A stretch of 64,000 nucleotides of DNA from Euclidia mi. Its lineage: Eukaryota > Arthropoda > Insecta > Lepidoptera > Erebidae. Below, in pieces: positions 1 to 10,560 of the stretch; position 1 is the stretch's first letter; every line of letters starts with the position of its first letter. The DNA lies in NCBI GenBank assembly GCA_944739405.2, contig OX123183.2:88984729-89048728 (forward strand). The letters run 5' to 3'. The translations under genes were made by a program, and so were the position numbers. The notes beneath the pieces are model-generated. The model saw only the letters and a list, made by a program, of their open reading frames with translations. It searched no databases and was not told where the DNA came from.

Positions 1-1114
1 ACGGAGAAAACTGAGTACCGAAATCGGCAATTTTATAATTTTTCTCGGTTACAAGCTTGGAAATATGGTACAAATTTATGGTATTATGTTGGTTAATCTG
101 TAACTAGTCGATGTACGTTTTTATTATTGTAACCAATCACACAACACCTGAGTGAAGTTCACACAAATCCTTATGGGCCCACCGTGCCCGTATGACACTA
201 CCGGCCTATTTCTCTTACGAGCACACCGTAACCGTAGTACACTCAAGGGGTTAATACATAATTATGCAAGTTACTGTTAAGTGAGTAAAAATATATATTA
301 ATTAGAAAAATAGTCGCCATCATTGTAATAATGCAGCAGCAGCCGCAACGTTGGTAATCATTAGTAGTCATAAGCAACAGAGCGTTAGGCACGAGAAGCC
401 GCATATTCAACCACACAATATCAATTTTTGTAACCCGTTGGCCACTTCATACCAATGCCTAACGCTACATAATAATATGGCTTCGAGGACAGTAAATAGG
501 TTGCATTTGTGAGCACGCAGAAAAAAAACCGACAAAATGTATTCATTAAAAGCCAGTAGGTACTTCATGATAAACCCAGCATTGAAGTTCGATATTGTCA
601 ACTTGCCATTCATAATTCCTTTTTTATTTCATAGCCATTCAATACCGTGCATATGACGCGATATAAGCCCAACCAATCGGCCGCAGTATTGGTTTCGTAC
701 TATTTCTTTTCCAGCATAGATTGACGTCGGTGATTTGGCATGGATATCAAATTATAGGCAAAGTTTGTACGCGATTACACTCTGTAGATTAGTTCTGAGC
801 AAATTGATAATAGTTTGTTTAATTTAACCTAATAATACAGAGGAAATCGTTTTCGTAGATAAATAGTAATACGAAGTTTTTATTATAGTTTGTGTTCTTT
901 TAGGCACTTGTAGGCTGCTTTTAATTTGCGGTGGAATTCGGCGCTGTAGGACAGCAAGCTCCTGTACTGTACCGGCACATGATTTATGAAACAACATTGG
1001 CCGAATTCTAGTGGACAGATCTGGGTTGAACAATTTGTTTTATTTTTTCAAAAATATTGCTCAGGATAACAGAGTGACTTGTTATTTCCACTTTTCCACA
1101 TGATAATAGCCTGG
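1..1114. other. No gene or repeat recognised
   Basis: AT-rich sequence with only short chance open frames. I see no recognisable protein, no terminal repeats and no tRNA-like boxes. It is the flank in which the following RTE LINE inserted. Confidence 0.5.
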
Positions 1115-1125
1115 AGCCAAACAGT

Positions 1126-2170
1126 CTATCTATCTATCTATATCGTCACGCCTGTCTCCCATTGGGGTAGGCAGAGACTATGGAACGCCACATGCTTCGG
1201 TTCAAACATACCTCTTTCGCTTCCTCGACATTCATTAACCTCATCATGCATGCGCGTCGGTTATGGGTACTTTTAATTTGGCCCTTTTTTAGTACGTCAC
1301 CTATTTGGTTGGCATACGTCCGCCTAGGGCGTCCCCAACCGACATTTCCATTCATTCTCGCACGATATACTCCTTTCGTATTTCTTCTTTCATCCATCCG
1401 TTCCAAATGTCCAAACCAACGCAACATTCCTTTTTCAATCTTTGTCACTACATCTTCTTTTAGACCACACTTTTCCCGTATCACACTGTTAAGCACTTTA
1501 TCTATCATACTTACTCCGCACATACTCCTTAAAGCTCTCATCTCCACAGCATTGATTCTACTTTCATGGTTCTTCTGCCATACCCATGATTCGCTACCAT
1601 ACATCAGTGTTGGCGCCAAAACTCCCTGCAGTACAGCAAGGCCAGCCTTACTTGGGATAATTTCGCTACTGATGATGGACCATAAGGCGCTATTCACACT
1701 ATTTCCTGCTTTCACTCTTCTTTCAATATCTCCCTCACATTTTCCATCTCTCGTAAACAAAGAGCCTAAATACACAAACTCATTCACTTGTTCCACTTTT
1801 TCATCTCCTATCATTATGTTACATTCAGTTATACTATTTTCCCTCTCTATGACCATGACCTTAGTCTTGCTTACATTCACTTTCATGCCCTTCTTCTTAT
1901 ACGCCTCATTCATTACGGTGACCATATGCCGTAAATCAGACGCTGACGACGCAAAAAGAACCTGGTCGTCAGCATATAGCAAGGTCTTAAACACAGATTC
2001 ACCCATTCTTAATCCACATTCAGACCCTTTCAGATCGTTCAAACAACTGTCCATGAATAGATTGAACAGCCAAGGAGACGCAACACATCCCTGTCTAACA
2101 CCACGATCAATATTAAACCAGTCCGTGTAGTCCCCGTTTACTCTGACACAGGCACTTGAATCCCTATATA
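1126..2170 (-). mobile_element. 5'-truncated RTE-type LINE with target duplication
   Basis: On the minus strand this is the last ~1 kb of a non-LTR retrotransposon. It is flanked by the 11-bp direct repeat AGCCAAACAGT at 1115-1125 and 2171-2181, which I read as the target-site duplication. The 3' end (left side) is a short (GATA)n tail preceded by a CCCCAATGGGGTAGGCAGAG-like block that reappears at the 3' end of the SINEs in this window. The 5' end is cut within the reverse transcriptase domain, as expected for incomplete target-primed reverse transcription. RTE assignment rests on the C-terminal protein pattern and the short-repeat tail, from memory of the family. Confidence 0.85.
1146..2168 (-). 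CDS. RTE LINE reverse transcriptase, C-terminal part
   Basis: Uninterrupted frame covering the second half of the reverse transcriptase and the C-terminal region. In order it shows motif B (RGVRQGCVASPWLFNLFMD), the catalytic YADD box (LLYADDQVLF), the GMKVNVSKTKVMV segment, the YLGSLFTRDG segment, and a C-terminal region with RWFGHLERMD and a GRPRRTY stretch typical of RTE-like proteins. The endonuclease and the first catalytic aspartate of the polymerase are missing through 5' truncation. The apparent first 10-15 codons of the longer frame that extends to 2216 lie outside the target duplication and are flanking DNA, so there is no real start codon. The large frame on the opposite strand is only a shadow. 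Confidence 0.85.
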   Translation of the reverse strand, partial: YRDSSACVRVNGDYTDWFNIDRGVRQGCVASPWLFNLFMDSCLNDLKGSECGLRMGESVFKTLLYADDQVLFASSASDLRHMVTVMNEAYKKKGMKVNVSKTKVMVIERENSITECNIMIGDEKVEQVNEFVYLGSLFTRDGKCEGDIERRVKAGNSVNSALWSIISSEIIPSKAGLAVLQGVLAPTLMYGSESWVWQKNHESRINAVEMRALRSMCGVSMIDKVLNSVIREKCGLKEDVVTKIEKGMLRWFGHLERMDERRNTKGVYRARMNGNVGWGRPRRTYANQIGDVLKKGQIKSTHNRRACMMRLMNVEEAKEVCLNRSMWRSIVSAYPNGRQA

Positions 2171-2181
2171 AGCCAAACAGT

Positions 2182-2942
2182 GTGGAACTATAAATAGGTA
2201 AACTAATTAAGGTCATACTAACAAAAGCACTGACATGCTTTATCTTAAAAGTAATACACTAAGAACATTTACACCACACTATTTGACATTATTTTATTTT
2301 ACTTTTTATGCAATTATTGTTGCTAATTGCTAAAGGTTTGTTTATCTGGTGACTTTATGATGTATTTATTTGCAAAATCTTGATATAAATCTCCAGCCAA
2401 TTACTACTCAAGGATAAAACAAGAGAACAAATAACTACGTAATGTACGTACTACAGTATACGTTTGACTTAATCGTTGATGTTGGGATCGAACAACGAAC
2501 CTACGCTTCTCGAAAAGGCTAAGAGGCAGAAGTTCACCTTGCCACTTTGCCATACGGGAAATATCATAACCCTGACGTTGGTGAATAAAGGAAAATAAGA
2601 TAACATGAACCAAGCCTTATTTAAAAATACACATAAGTATAAATAAATACAATAAAAAATACGTATCTTTAATTAAAACTCCATAAATATTCCCTTTGAA
2701 GAAAATATAACAGTTATTATGAGTGTTAATAAAAAATAAAATAACTTTAAACTCAATAAATAACGCCGTAAAACAAAATATACCAGATATTTAGTGTTAT
2801 TATTAAACCTTTGTAAAACTAATAAAAATACTAATTAATATTGTATGTATATTTACGTTATGGCGGCGTGGTGCATTTTCCAGAACTCGACAAAAATTAA
2901 TAAAAATATAAAAACACCGGTATTTCCTCGAATGAAGGTGAA
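2182..2942. other. No gene; possible degenerate tRNA-like SINE
   Basis: AT-rich. On the minus strand around 2440-2590 there is a weak tRNA-like pattern (TGGCAAAGTGGC, then GTTCGATCCC about 60 bases later), which could be an old SINE head. Nothing else is recognisable. Confidence 0.3.
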
Positions 2943-2954
2943 TATTTTACTTTC

Positions 2955-3372
2955 GCCGTGTGGTTGAACGCCGTGTGGTTGACGGCATAGAATACAAGTG
3001 TCACCACTCCCTATCTTCCCGTGGGTGTCGTAAGAGGCGACTAAGGGATTACACGATGCAAATACCATCTTTGCGTAGAGACGGAAAACTCGACATCAAA
3101 CCCTATACGACTGCCTCGTTGGTCTCGCGGCATAAATATGCGCGTGGGATCGGGAGGTCCCGGGTTCGATTCCTGGGTCGGGCAGTGTTATTGGGCTTTT
3201 CTGTCACGAAATTCTCAGTAGCAGCACGGAGTCTGGAAATGTGCCCGGTACGGCAATAGGCTCGCCCCTTATTACGTGGGACTAAAGTATATCTGGCGAA
3301 AAGTGGGTGTAGAAATACACCTCTGCCTACCCCTTCGGGGATAAAAGGCGTGACGATATGTATGTATGTATG
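2955..3372 (+). mobile_element. Composite tRNA-headed SINE with (GTAT)n tail
   Basis: A 418-bp insertion bounded by a perfect 12-bp duplication TATTTTACTTTC (2943-2954 and 3373-3384). The second half (from ~3112) begins with a tRNA-like segment: an A-box-like TGGTCTCGCGG near 3120-3130 and the B box GGTTCGATTCC at 3163-3173. A body follows that ends in CCCCTTCGGGGATAAAAGGCGTGACG and a (GTAT)n tail. The first ~155 bp is a different unit containing GGGTGTCGTAAGAGGCGACT, closely similar to the SINE at 35002, so this copy appears to be a fusion of two SINE modules. It starts with a near-perfect tandem GCCGTGTGGTTGA. It resembles RTE-tailed SINEs known from Lepidoptera (Metulj-like); the family name is my recollection, not a search result. 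Confidence 0.85.
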
Positions 3373-3384
3373 TATTTTACTTTC

Positions 3385-4639
3385 CTGGTGAAATTCGCTT
3401 ACTATAAAACTAGTTATTAATCATAGTGCAATACTGTAAATGTTTGGGACGTGGTTATCCATTGGTTATAATTATTTAGCTGCCACACCCATTGATATGG
3501 TAAGTAATTATGTGGTGTATGATCCCTGTGAACTGGCAGCTAATAATATTTTGATCACGTTAAATCTGGTTAGTTGGTACATTGACATACCGTATCTGAT
3601 TGCTTGACCACTGATGCGAATGTCAGTCAGTGATGATTCTACGCATCGAAAATTTACGAATTAAAATGATTCGTTTTTCAGGTTATCAAAGGCCTATTCA
3701 GATAGACCTCCAGGTCTATCTGAATAGGCCTTCTATTCAGATAGACCTGGAGGTAAAACTCAAGGAGGTAAAGTTTATAAGCGTAAGATACCTAGTATAT
3801 AGCCTAAATGATCATTGTGTGCAAAAAATTCCCCTCATGTAATTGCTCGACCAAATAAATCATATAATTCTTTCCAATATTATTATTACAATAGCCACTT
3901 TGGCATGCTATAACTTTTTTATGACAAGACTTTATTCCCTGAGCAATATTAATTTGAAAGGGCAACACCCGCAAAGATATGACTGAACGACGATAGACGC
4001 TATAGTAATCGCAAACGACTTTATATTTAGTTAAATTAAAAGTGATGTCAACCATATTTATGTGTGTTAATTAATAATTTATTATCATGTCAACGTACTT
4101 TCTTGCATGCATGTAATTATTGTCTTTAGAATTCAATGTACCACTGTGGTCTTTTGAAAAAATATTAATGTTTCTTTGACCCATAGCGTGCATTCAAAGA
4201 TATGCGCATATTTACGTTCGTAATAGTATATATATTATATCTCTGAGATCAGAGTGAGAAGGGGCCCATGGTCGATTTAAACTACATTGATCTGTTACAA
4301 ATAAAAACAGCATTACAAAAGTTACTAGCCTGTAAACAAGTACAACTTGGACTTTACACACATTTTCGAGAACATCATACAGGCAATTAAATAATGCAAT
4401 TTTGTTTAGACCATTATTTTCATGGATATCAAGTGATTTTTCTTGGTAGCGTAAAATGTACATTTTGTACTCCAATATTGTTCCCTGCACGTAATCTCAT
4501 TAAAGAGTTGCTTAATAACTGAATATTATTATGTTACGTGTCAATTCGCTCGGACGCTCAGCGCAGCAATACACAGTCACAAACACAAACACATGTACAT
4601 GTGTGTGTCACGTACACAATGAATCATTTCACACGTTCA
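3385..4639. other. No gene; holds one palindrome
   Basis: AT-rich unique-looking sequence with no convincing coding potential. The only structured element is the palindrome at 3689-3754. Confidence 0.45.
3689..3754. repeat. Perfect 21-bp-arm palindrome plus third half-copy
   Basis: AAGGCCTATTCAGATAGACCT (3689-3709), a CC spacer, and its exact reverse complement (3712-3732), followed at once by a third copy of CTATTCAGATAGACCT in the first orientation (3733-3748). The arrangement is forward, reverse, forward of one ~20-base unit. It would form a strong hairpin. It has no target duplication or resemblance to a known element, so a template-switch origin is as likely as a mobile one. Confidence 0.8.
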
Positions 4640-4772
4640 TCTAGCACAATGGTTTAAGCAATGCCTCGCTGCTCAGGATTGCGCTGGGTGTAGGTTCGAA
4701 CCCAGACAAGACGACACTTTGTGTGATCTACAATTTATTGTTTCAAGTGTGAGTGTACTTTGTGTCCGTTGA
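4640..4772 (+). mobile_element. tRNA-derived SINE (second family), plus strand
   Basis: tRNA-like head with A-box-like TGGTTTAAGCAA (4650-4661) and B box GGTTCGAACCC (4693-4703), then a short body ending in the phrase GTGTACTTTGTGTCCGTT. The same body and head occur reversed at 5806, 10483 and 59986, which is why I call it a family rather than a lone tRNA pseudogene. The exact ends are not fixed; I see no clear target duplication. Confidence 0.65.
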
Positions 4773-4813
4773 TTGGATATTTGTAAAATCCCCGACATGA
4801 GAATTATTATTTA

Positions 4814-4845
4814 CTAGAAAATGCCCGCAGCTACGTCCGCACACA
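4814..4845 (-). mobile_element. Helitron-like 3' terminus (fragment)
   Basis: Read on the minus strand, a GC-rich segment containing GGACGTAGCTGCGGGC runs to a terminal CTAG at 4817-4814, followed by T. This is the layout of a Helitron 3' end (short hairpin about 10 bases before CTRR, insertion between A and T) and it resembles the ends at 58683 and 59039. The hairpin stem is degraded, and I could not place the 5' end. Confidence 0.45.
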
Positions 4846-5204
4846 TATTTTATATTTGTATTAATTTCAGGCCCTTACATGCATAAAGGTTCCTTGATTT
4901 GTCTCGATGCAAAATATTTTGCTAATCGATGCAATTGCGCAAACGTGGTAGCGCTTGAATGTATTAAACATTTAAACTGATCTACGTGTACGCATATTGC
5001 ACAGGCACACTGTGGACTTTGTCGGCAAGTATATGAGTCGAAGGTATCTGAATAATTAAAGTAAGCCGCGTCTAAAGTGTTCTCTTGGAACTCTACGGGA
5101 GTTTTTTTTCAACAATTTATCAGAATAACATACTATTTACAATCAGCCGTTTTTTAGAAATAATTTATGCTTGAAGTCTGGTATGCGTATGGGATCCGTA
5201 TTGT
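4846..5204. other. No gene recognised
   Basis: AT-rich interval between the Helitron-like end and a GC-rich LINE fragment. No repeats or coding signal were identified; it may include the body of the Helitron relative to the left. Confidence 0.35.
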
Positions 5205-5700
5205 CAGTTAGTGTTAGGCAACACGATTCGTGATCAAATGGGGGCGCACCATTTGTTGCGTTGGGATGGGGCCGCAGAGGAAGAGGAGATGCGGTGTTGT
5301 TGGGTTGCCGTCCTCCCTATCCTCTGCGGCCGCTGGGTTTTCAGTGCCTGCGGACGGCGAGCGCTGGGGCTGCTCCCCGTCCGCCAAAAGGCAAGGAGGC
5401 GGTGTTAGTGTCCGCGCCGTCTCCCAAGTAACTTTGTAAAATGATGGATGCAAGTGTGTTGCGTGCAGGGATTTAGACGGATAATTGCGAAATCATGTCG
5501 ATACGGGCCCGCCAACACCAACGGCAAGCCAATCCCGGACGGGGTCGCGGAAAAGTATGCTATCCGCGAATCGCGTGACCTCACCAATATACGGGACCCG
5601 TAGTGATACCGTGGTGGTTTTAATGGGTATGCCCCCAACACCTTTAGGGGAGAGCCTCCACACACCTCCTCCGCCAGTCCCAAGCCCGGTCAATCACACT
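5205..5700 (+). mobile_element. GC-rich non-LTR retrotransposon end (R1-like?)
   Basis: A GC-rich island in AT-rich DNA. The segment around 5275-5340 (AGAGGAAGAGGAGATGCGGTG ... CTCTGCGGCCGCTGGGT) is also present reversed at 12475-12560, so it is a dispersed repeat. Near 5610-5650 there is GTGGTTTTAATGGGTATGCC, a phrase I associate with the 3' untranslated end of lepidopteran R1-clade LINEs. Several short open frames run through it on both strands because GC-rich DNA has few stop codons; none looks like a protein. No poly(A) tail or target duplication is visible, so it is probably a truncated or rearranged fragment. Confidence 0.45.
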
Positions 5701-5805
5701 CTGTCCGAATTTTATGCCATATGTTTGGTTTTGTAAATACAGTTTCCGTAGTAGCAATAAAACCCATTGTAGTGAATAAATTGAAGTAAGTTAGTTACTT
5801 CCATT

Positions 5806-5934
5806 AAATGGACACAAAAACCACCAAGACTCGAAACAGCAATCTATGGTTTACACAAAGTGTTGTCTCGAATAGAATCGGACCAAAGCAGTGCCAAACG
5901 GCAAGACGACTACTAAGCAACTGCGCCATCCGTA
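5806..5934 (-). mobile_element. tRNA-derived SINE (second family), minus strand
   Basis: Reverse copy of the family at 4640. The end phrase (GGACACAAAAACCACCAAGACTCGAAAC) comes first on the plus strand, a degraded B box lies around 5876-5890, and the A-box side lies at about 5915-5930 (CAACTGCGCCATCCGT). The next SINE inserted directly against its head end. Confidence 0.55.
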
Positions 5935-5948
5935 CAGTCAACTATATT

Positions 5949-6213
5949 TCTTTTTTTATTTATTTATAGACTCACGCCTGTATCCCCGAAGGGGAAGGCA
6001 GAGGTGTAATATTACACCCACATTTCGCCATGAATTTTTAGGTCCCACGTAATAGGGGGCGAGCCTATTGCCGTTACCGGGAACATAACCAGACTACGTG
6101 CTGCTACTGAGTATTTCCTAACGGAAATACCCAATAACACTTTGCCCAACCCGGGAATCGAAACTGAGACCTTCCAATCCCACACGCACATTTATGCCGC
6201 GAGACCAACGAGG
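5949..6213 (-). mobile_element. tRNA-headed SINE with RTE-like 3' end
   Basis: A 265-bp minus-strand copy of the second half of the SINE at 2955. It is bounded by a perfect 14-bp duplication CAGTCAACTATATT (5935-5948 and 6214-6227). On the plus strand the 3' end (CACGCCTGTATCCCCGAAGGGGAAGGCAGAGG) comes first and the tRNA-like head (CGCGAGACCAACGAGGCAG) last. The clean ends show that the tRNA-headed unit alone is the normal SINE of this family and that the longer copy at 2955 is composite. Confidence 0.9.
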
Positions 6214-6227
6214 CAGTCAACTATATT

Positions 6228-8495
6228 ATGTACAACATATTATATTTCCCAAAATATTTTACCCACCAATTTTTGGTAAATCCTTTACCACCTACTTCTG
6301 TTGTTAATCGTCTTCAAACATTTTTTGTATCAGAACTTTTTACTAGATGAACCGATTTTGATGATTATTTTGTAAATCAATGCTGGTGCTTCTCGTGAGC
6401 ACCAATTAAAATTTGATCAACAAGATTTGACGAGTAGTTTTTGTGATATCCTGAACAAAATGTATATTATAATTAACATTTTGAACGGACATTTGTGGAC
6501 ATTGAACGCTTGTAGTTTTGATAACAATAAAACTTTTATTGAGTCTCGTTTAATGCCTTTAAGAGCAGTAACGAATGCGTCAGAAAAAAATAACATTAAT
6601 AAATATTACGACTAATAAGACAGATTTTCTGTTAGCAGATCTGTAGGCATATGATTTAGAAATAAAATACCCTTCATACCAACTCTACTGCACACTATTT
6701 CTATTTGACACGGTACTTTAAACATTCAAACAGTGTTCACCCAGATTTGTAACAACCACTTACATGAGGGTTGCATAATCTTTCCTTCCGTGTAAGGATC
6801 CGCATTTCAACTTTGCCTCAATACTATGTCATGTCCCTGTCATTATCCCTTTATATGGCAAAAGTTTGATCGCGGTCGTTTTGTAGCAAAAATCCTACGG
6901 CAATTTTGTCAAGGACGCCACTCAGTCATCAAAGTTTTATATTGATTTATTATTACACTGTTACTATTTTATGTTACACAAATGATTTCAAAATAAAGAT
7001 GAAGTACCATCTATTTGACCTGGGCTGATGTGGCCTGCGCCGAAACGTGGAACGCCGAAAAGAGGGTACTTTACATGTTTTCGAATAATCCCTCTTTTAA
7101 GACACGTCACATAAATGCTAGTAGATAAAGAAACGAGAAAGTATTAGAGCATTTATTTACTGCATAAAATATAGTATTATACACAAGTAATACCTACTTA
7201 CATTAGTTATAAGAGCAACTTTAATCCAGAGCATTGCCTGTCCACATATCGGTACAAGTAGATAGGAACGTGTATGCGTATGTTTACAGTCTGCAATAGA
7301 CTCTAAAGCCTGGAGCACAGCAGAAAGCGACAGCGAAAGTAGCAAATAAATGCCGCGTAGCCGTTAAAAACACAACGAATGTCATTCGCCTACGCCGTAG
7401 CAGTGTAGGCTGCCTAATCTTATTCAATATACCGAAGTTTACAGCTATAATCCTGAATGTACAGCGCTCAAAACTTTGTTTTTAAATATTTTTTGCCAAT
7501 TGTTGTTTATATTTAAAGCGCTAATATGGTGTTTTATATGATATATTTAATAACAAAAACGTCTGCTTTCTTTGGTATTACAGATTATTTTCCTGAAACT
7601 TTATAACTCATACACAGTATATGGTTGCTAGAATATTTTTTTTTTTACTTTTTATGACAAATCTTCATATCACATGTGCCAGATGGTAGATCATGGTTAC
7701 GGAGAAGGTACATTGTATAGGTTTCTGTACTAAGCAATATTACATTCAAATAATAAATTTGTAGAATTTTGACAATACAATTTTTAATAATCAATCAATT
7801 CCAAATTTTGTATATGCGTTGTGTATACATACCTATTGTACCTATGTTGAATAACTTTCTAGCAGAAGTGCCTGTTTGTTTCAATTTTGTGACTCTGCTA
7901 ATATTTTCGCGGGCCTTCAGCATTTAATCGCAAAGGAAAATATATTTCTCCTTTTACTGTGTTGCTTACCTAATAGGACAAAAGTTTGTTGGAGCTAAAC
8001 TTAACATAAGTTAATACAATACAGAACCTTCTGTTACATCATTGACAACCTTGTTATAAATAATAACGCCCGCTAGGTAAAGGCTCTGTGACACGTACCT
8101 AATAGGTATTGGCTTACTAGCCTTGTTGATAGTTATGTGTGTAACAACTCATTTCTCCGGTATTCTTCGTATTTTATACGTGCCCTAGGAACCTTTATGT
8201 CTGGTGTATCCTATAAAAATCTGTACGGCAAGCTATCAAGTGTAGAGAGGTTTTATGTTTGTGGGCTTAACTCTCTCTTTGCGAACCTTTTAGAAAAAAA
8301 TCCTATGTACTTCTATAAAACGTAGTAAGTTTACTATAAATAAAACAAAGAAACTTTGTCCGATGTTCTAACTAGACACATTAGTTTCATTTACGATCAA
8401 ACAAACCCCAAAACGTAAATTTGAAACAACTCTCCTAATTCGGATATTTACTTAAATTTTAAGGATAAAAGAATCAAAAACTACTTAAACATCTA
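6228..8495. other. Long stretch without a gene
   Basis: AT-rich. Around 6345-6370 is a short GAACCGATTTTGATGATTA phrase common in lepidopteran repeats. Around 7020-7060 is a CTGATGTGGCCTGCGCCGAAACGT phrase related to that at 12955-12995. These suggest old unclassified repeats. I see no exon-like frame, tRNA or terminal repeat in the rest. Confidence 0.4.
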
Positions 8496-8507
8496 CTTAG
8501 CGAAAAT

Positions 8508-8869
8508 ATACGTTGGGCCCATGGGGTCCGAGCGCTCGAATTTTATACCGAGAAATTTTGAAACGCTTGATCGACGTCTCACGTGACCAGAAGGCTGGTT
8601 TATTCTTTGCTCAAAGAATCAGCATTGCCATCCAGCGTGGCAATGCTGCCAGCCTTCTGGGCACGTTACCCCATGACATTGATGCGGAGGTATACTACGG
8701 CGCCTAAACGCCTCGTGCCTTGCGTTTTGTAAGAATATATTATTTTATTTTCTTTTTAATTTAGTTATAGGTTTATAAGTATAGTTTTAGCTGTAAATAG
8801 TAATTAAGTAATAGTTAGTAAAAATGTAATTCGTTGTAAAATAATTGAATTGAAATAAACATATATTTT
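8508..8869 (+). mobile_element. 5'-truncated nuclease-type LINE, 3' end
   Basis: A 362-bp insertion flanked by a perfect 12-bp duplication CTTAGCGAAAAT (8496-8507 and 8870-8881). It holds the last ~65 codons of the same LINE family seen at 43.8-51.9 kb (GPWGPSARILYREI ... ISIAIQRGNAASLLG) and a complete AT-rich 3' untranslated region ending AAATAAACATATATTTT. The duplication shows insertion at an ordinary AT-rich site rather than a fixed rDNA-like target. It also defines where the family's 3' end lies, useful because the end of the larger copy is obscured. Confidence 0.85.
8513..8707 (+). pseudogene. LINE polyprotein C-terminal remnant
   Basis: About 64 codons with no start of their own, homologous by eye to the C-terminus encoded at 51680-51876: both contain PWGPSAR, KRLIDxSRDQ and ISIAIQRGNAASLLG. 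In the full protein this follows the putative nuclease. It cannot act alone. Confidence 0.85.
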
Positions 8870-8881
8870 CTTAGCGAAAAT

Positions 8882-9406
8882 TAAATAATTACTGGGTAGT
8901 ATTCGGAAGGACGTTCATTAGGGCGTTTCGAGCGTCGACCGACGCGGCCGGGGCGAGCGGCGGTGGCAGCACGTTACAGATTATGCCTCAACGTGGGGTT
9001 AGTGTTCGAAACAACAATGGTGGCATTTACGTGAGCCCTCTTATCTCGTCAACCACCTCGCTTGTAGCAGCGGACGCCAGCCCACCTGCATAGACGAGAT
9101 ATTATTTCGAGGTGACATTAGTGTAGGCAACACACGGCTAACTATAAACAATGACGTCATCTGCTAAGGTTGCTGTCCACTAAGGAGCAACTGTTACGGA
9201 ATATTATTATAGTTCTTCATCATTTTCACAGTTAACGTTACATGTTTATCTATGCAATGGCTTAACCAATATATTTTCCCTTTTGGTTGCGCTTTTAGGT
9301 AATGATTTATTAAATATTAATATTAAAATAGGTATAACTAAGGTGTAGCTCCGAGCATACTGGCAGTTACGACGAGTTAAAATAAGCTATTTTATAAATG
9401 TAACCA
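8882..9406. other. No gene; short GC-rich patch
   Basis: A GC-rich patch at about 8920-8975 (GACGCGGCCGGGGCGAGCGG) stands out but matches nothing else I could identify here. The rest is AT-rich without features. Confidence 0.3.
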
Positions 9407-9545
9407 CGTCGTCCCGAACCTGTGTGAATTTCGGAAAATCCCTTCTTAGTGCACCCGTACGATCCCCAAGGACCATACATGCCAAATTTCAGTTTTGTCT
9501 ATCGTTTTGGCTATGCGTTGTCTGTCGGTCAGTAAGTGATAAAAA
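9407..9545 (-). repeat. Fragment of Helitron-like family (minus strand)
   Basis: Reversed, diverged copy of the core of the short elements at 58491 and 58835: on the minus strand it reads CTGAAATTTGGCATGTATG, then CCTTGGGGATCGTACGGGTGCACTAAGAAGGGATTTTCC. Neither terminus (TC start, CTAG end) is recognisable, so it is a decayed internal fragment. Confidence 0.65.
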
Positions 9546-10202
9546 AAACAGAAAATTTCCTTAATACTTTTTTATGGCAAATAAATAACAAAGGGAAGAT
9601 ATTTGAAACAGATAACAGTATTGACGTAAACAGAACGTTTTGGATAAAATTAAAATACGACAGGACATTAATCTGAGTTCAAAGAACTCAACAGGAAAAA
9701 ACATAAAAATGTTATCAAAATAATATAAAGTACTTTAGTTAGGTTGGCCCTGCGAACGATTACACTATTAAGGAAGGTCTGCTTATGGAAGGAACAGCCT
9801 CAATACAACATGAATGAGGCGCTTTTAGCAGTGAGCAGAAATCTTTTGCAGAATTTCGGTGTAAAATATTCGGTTTTCCTGCAGTTGCGTTTCGCTCTAT
9901 AGGTAAGGGTGCCAAAGGCCGATAATTCTCCCCGTCAGATCTTCTTTCCTTTTCAAAATCAAAAGAGAGAGGAGGAGAAGATGACTACCGTAAAACTGTT
10001 AAGTAGTGCTTCTTGCATTTCCACTACTGTATCACCTGGTACAGCAGCCGACAATTAGTTTTGACACTCTTCAAGTCACGGGGAAAATTAAACAGATTAG
10101 AAACGAATCATTGTATACATTTTCCTTATTTTGCTTTTTAAAAACAACTCCCGTACTGAGAATAGATATTGTGTCACAAGGGACCTTATAGATAGACAGA
10201 TA
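9546..10202. other. No gene; weak MITE-like fragment
   Basis: Around 9885-9925 there is GTTGCGTTTCGCTCTATAGG..GGGTGCC, a diverged match to the arm of the foldback element at 13079. Nothing else was recognised. Confidence 0.3.
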
Positions 10203-10445
10203 TAGATTCTTTATTGTACACCAGATACTATACACATGCTACATGATACAATAATTTTACAAAAGTACAATAGGCGGCCTTATCGCTAAAAGCAATTTCT
10301 TCCAGGCAACCTTTGGATGGAGTAGAAAAGATCAGGGAAACAAAAACAGTGGTGTTGTCATAGAATGTAGTAAAGTTAACTGTATTAGATATAAATACAT
10401 TAGTACATAAATACATCAATACATAATTACTTCAATACATACATA
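10203..10445 (-). mobile_element. 3' untranslated fragment of the LINE at 27390
   Basis: The minus-strand 3' region matches that of the LINE at 27390-30012: TTCTTTATTGTACAC at the outer end and AGGCGGCCTTATCGCTAAAAGC..CAGGCAACCTTTGGATGGA inside, the same order and spacing as at 27415-27535. No coding sequence is left, so this is an extreme 5' truncation. The right-hand end is followed by CATA-type simple repeat. Confidence 0.75.
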
Positions 10446-10482
10446 CATCAATATGTAAATAGATTATAAACATTGAATCAAA

Positions 10483-10560
10483 GGACGCAAGTACACCCAG
10501 ACTCGAAACCAAAATTTGGTTGTTGTCAGTAGCGCTGAGCGGCCTAGTGACGATCAACTA
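10483..10560 (-). mobile_element. Partial tRNA-derived SINE (second family)
   Basis: The phrase GTACACCCAGACTCGAAACC (10491-10510) is the reversed end segment of the family at 4640 and 59986; the head side is very degraded. Confidence 0.4.

Noticed and set aside
1180..2130. 316-codon plus-strand frame
   Set aside because: It lies wholly opposite the RTE reverse transcriptase frame, which carries the motifs; this strand shows none.
3112..3183. Possible functional tRNA gene (A and B boxes, cloverleaf-like)
   Set aside because: It is the head of a SINE with target duplications and sister copies at 5949 and 11049; the arms are imperfect for a working tRNA.
5211..5700. Cluster of overlapping open frames on both strands
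   Set aside because: GC-rich DNA gives long open frames by chance; the block is a dispersed repeat shared with 12475-12560 and shows no protein motif.
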